Shown: piece after piece, positions 61,282 to 62,917 of the stretch
How the letters are laid out: every line of letters starts with the position of its first letter
Position numbering within the stretch: position 1 is the stretch's first letter
From: Geosiphon pyriformis
Lineage: Eukaryota > Glomeromycota > Glomeromycetes > Archaeosporales > Geosiphonaceae
Length of the DNA stretch: 62,917 nt
Direction of reading: 5' to 3'
NCBI GenBank assembly: GCA_016748015.1
Contig: JAAOMT010000787.1
Coordinates: 25,008 to 87,924, forward strand
Notes under the pieces: model-generated
Database searches by the model: none
Told to the model about the DNA's origin: nothing
What the model saw: the letters and a program-made list of their open reading frames with translations, nothing else
Made by a program: the position numbers and the translations under genes

Positions 61282-61491
61282 TCGGGTTTTACAAGTCTTA
61301 TTTGTTTTTTTCTGGTATTGGTAATGAAGTTTCCATTCATATAAGTGCTTAGTGTTATTCTGATTGGCCTGAATGGCTAGTCACATGTAGAAAAAGCATG
61401 ATTCACTCCTAGTTTAGATTATTTGAATGGTGTATAGTACTAGATTGCATTTGGATTTTACTCATTAAAATAAAAAAAAATAAAAAAATAT
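61282..61491 (+). pseudogene. LINE ORF2 part 3, 3' UTR and A-rich tail
   Basis: After the target duplicate the LINE continues with GFYKSYLFFSGIGNEVSIHI and stops at 61,350-61,352. A 110-bp 3' UTR and an A-rich tail (61,465-61,491) follow. Joining to 52,389 after removing 8,896 bases keeps the frame. Confidence 0.85.
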
Positions 61492-62917
61492 AATACCAAA
61501 ACATCAAAAAAATTATAAAAAATTGTGTTTATTAACAGAATTCAAAAAATTATTTGACACTAATTTCTTAATATTTATGTTTGTTAATATTTCTAATTTA
61601 TATGTGTATTTACATGTTTTAAATTAGTATTTGCTATAATAATTACTCTTAAAGCCAATTTTTTTGTCTTGTTCAAATTCAATTAAAAATTTAAATCTAA
61701 ATTAGATAATTTTTTAAAATTTTTAAAGAGTGAAAGTGTTTCTAAATTTATTTATTTGATAAAACATTTTTTTTATTGTTAACAGATTAATATTTAATAC
61801 AAAAAACTTAAAAAATTAAACATAATTTTTTTTGTAAGAGTTAAAATAAAAAACTTTATATTTCTAAATACCAAAAAAAAACAAATTAAAAATATTATTA
61901 TTATTAAAAATACCAAAATCAAGTTGCTTAATAGACTTTTTCAATAACAAAATTTCAATACAAGTGCTTTAAAAAGTTGTGTTATTCATATTTTCAAAAG
62001 TATTTATATTTTTATTAACATTATAACTAGTTTCTTTAATATAACATTTCTCAAAATTCTTAATATCTAACTTTATATTAATATTATTATAAAAGCTGTT
62101 AATTTTATTATTCTAAGACACAGAGTTAAAATTCTTATGCGATTCAATTATTTGTATATTCAAAGAACAAATCCAGAAATCTATTACTAATATTTTAATA
62201 ACAAGCTTTCTGGTCTTTTTGTCTATTTTATTCAAATATATTTAAGAGTATTTTTCTTTGCATTAAAATAAGTTTTTTTTTACAATTTTTTAAAGCAGAA
62301 TTAATTTAGAGTTTTGTTCAGGATTCAAAACATTAACTAATTAAAATAACAAGTACAAATGGAAAATGAAGATAACCAATTACAGTTGGGTCTATGAAGA
62401 GCTGTCTAAATATAATAGATAGTAAAATAATGCAATGTTTAAATTTTATCAATTAATAATAATTAATAATACAAATATATTAAAGAGAGGGAAATTGATA
62501 TAAATTAAATAAAAATTCATAAAAAATAACCTTTAAAAAAATCAATCATTTGCAAAGTTAAAACACAACTTGTAAAAATTGGTCGGCAAACAACATCACA
62601 ATTTCATACTCGAGTGTTTCAGTATTTTGCGTAATCCCATATATTGAACAGATCAGTTTTAAGTATTCACCTTTATTAATAATATTAATTGTGACAGCTC
62701 TTTGAATATTTAACTATCAACAGTGTGTAAAAGTAAAAAAATGATATCATTGTAAATGGATAATATACAATAAATAAATAATTAGGTAAATATGAATTAT
62801 ATATATATAATTAATAATACTTTTTTTTACCTCTTTAACACTTCTGAACTGTTCGTTTTTATATTTTTATTGCTATTTCATTTTCTCCATATCGTTAATA
62901 TTCCATTGAACCATGAT
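61492..62917. other. AT-rich region at the right end
   Basis: Strongly AT-rich spacer with no convincing frame, RNA gene or repeat unit. Confidence 0.6.

Larger units (their letters stand above)
35690..61491 (+). mobile_element. LINE with AP-endonuclease and RNase H, split by two LTR elements
   Basis: Three segments, 35,690-39,026, 49,225-52,389 and 61,282-61,491, add up to one non-LTR retrotransposon of about 6.7 kb ending in an A-rich tail. ORF1 has a CCHC knuckle. ORF2 has an apurinic-type endonuclease, reverse transcriptase, RNase H and a C-terminal zinc-binding motif. ORF2 stays in a single frame once each LTR element and one 4-bp target copy are removed, with no indels. Its inactivation is by nonsense changes such as TGG to TGA or TAG and CAA to TAA, plus losses of catalytic residues. 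The 5' end is not defined because the sequence merges into AT-rich DNA. Confidence 0.9.

Noticed and set aside
1-62917. tRNA genes, rRNA or CRISPR arrays
   Set aside because: No T-loop consensus with a matching acceptor stem, no rRNA-like GC-rich conserved stretch and no repeat-spacer pattern was seen by eye. A covariance-model scan would be needed to exclude small RNAs.

Overview
The window looks like nuclear DNA of a very AT-rich fungus, most likely an arbuscular mycorrhizal fungus (Glomeromycotina, Rhizophagus-like). The reasons are tandem BTB-TLDc genes, 60-90 bp introns with GTAAGT-type donors, and a LINE and Ty3/gypsy elements whose proteins I recognise from Rhizophagus sequence. The species call rests on recollection, not on a search. 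Only three genes look intact. The rest is transposon wreckage and AT-rich spacer.

Layout. 0.9-5.8 kb: two minus-strand BTB-BACK-TLDc paralogues (477 aa each, one intron each) in a direct duplication, with a dead Tc1/mariner transposase between them and a shared 3' flank. 10.0-11.8 kb: a seven-exon gene for a 406-aa single-pass membrane protein. 14.1-18.2 kb: almost pure AT. 18.2-19.1 kb: a third, truncated TLDc copy with the same 3' flank. 19.7-27.8 kb: an imperfect palindrome with arms of about 3.4 kb, each arm holding two tandem copies of a ~0.7 kb unit. One arm carries a solo LTR and the other arm preserves its empty site. 31.8-33.9 kb: a LINE ORF1 relic with nearly all G and C mutated away.

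35.7-61.5 kb is one LINE split by two Ty3/gypsy elements: A (39,027-49,224) and B (52,390-61,281). Both sit after TTGG. Removing each element plus one 4-bp target duplication restores the LINE ORF2 reading frame exactly. Both encode gag, protease, dUTPase, RT, RNase H and integrase, followed by an extra ORF. A also has a Cys-rich segment between protease and dUTPase. All three elements are dead, mostly by C-to-T and G-to-A type changes. The extra ORF of B is the longest undamaged reading frame in the retroelement region.

Two exact copies of the synthetic 19-bp Tn5 mosaic end (Nextera adapter) lie at 874-892 and 18,219-18,237. These are library artefacts, so linkage across those two points should not be trusted.
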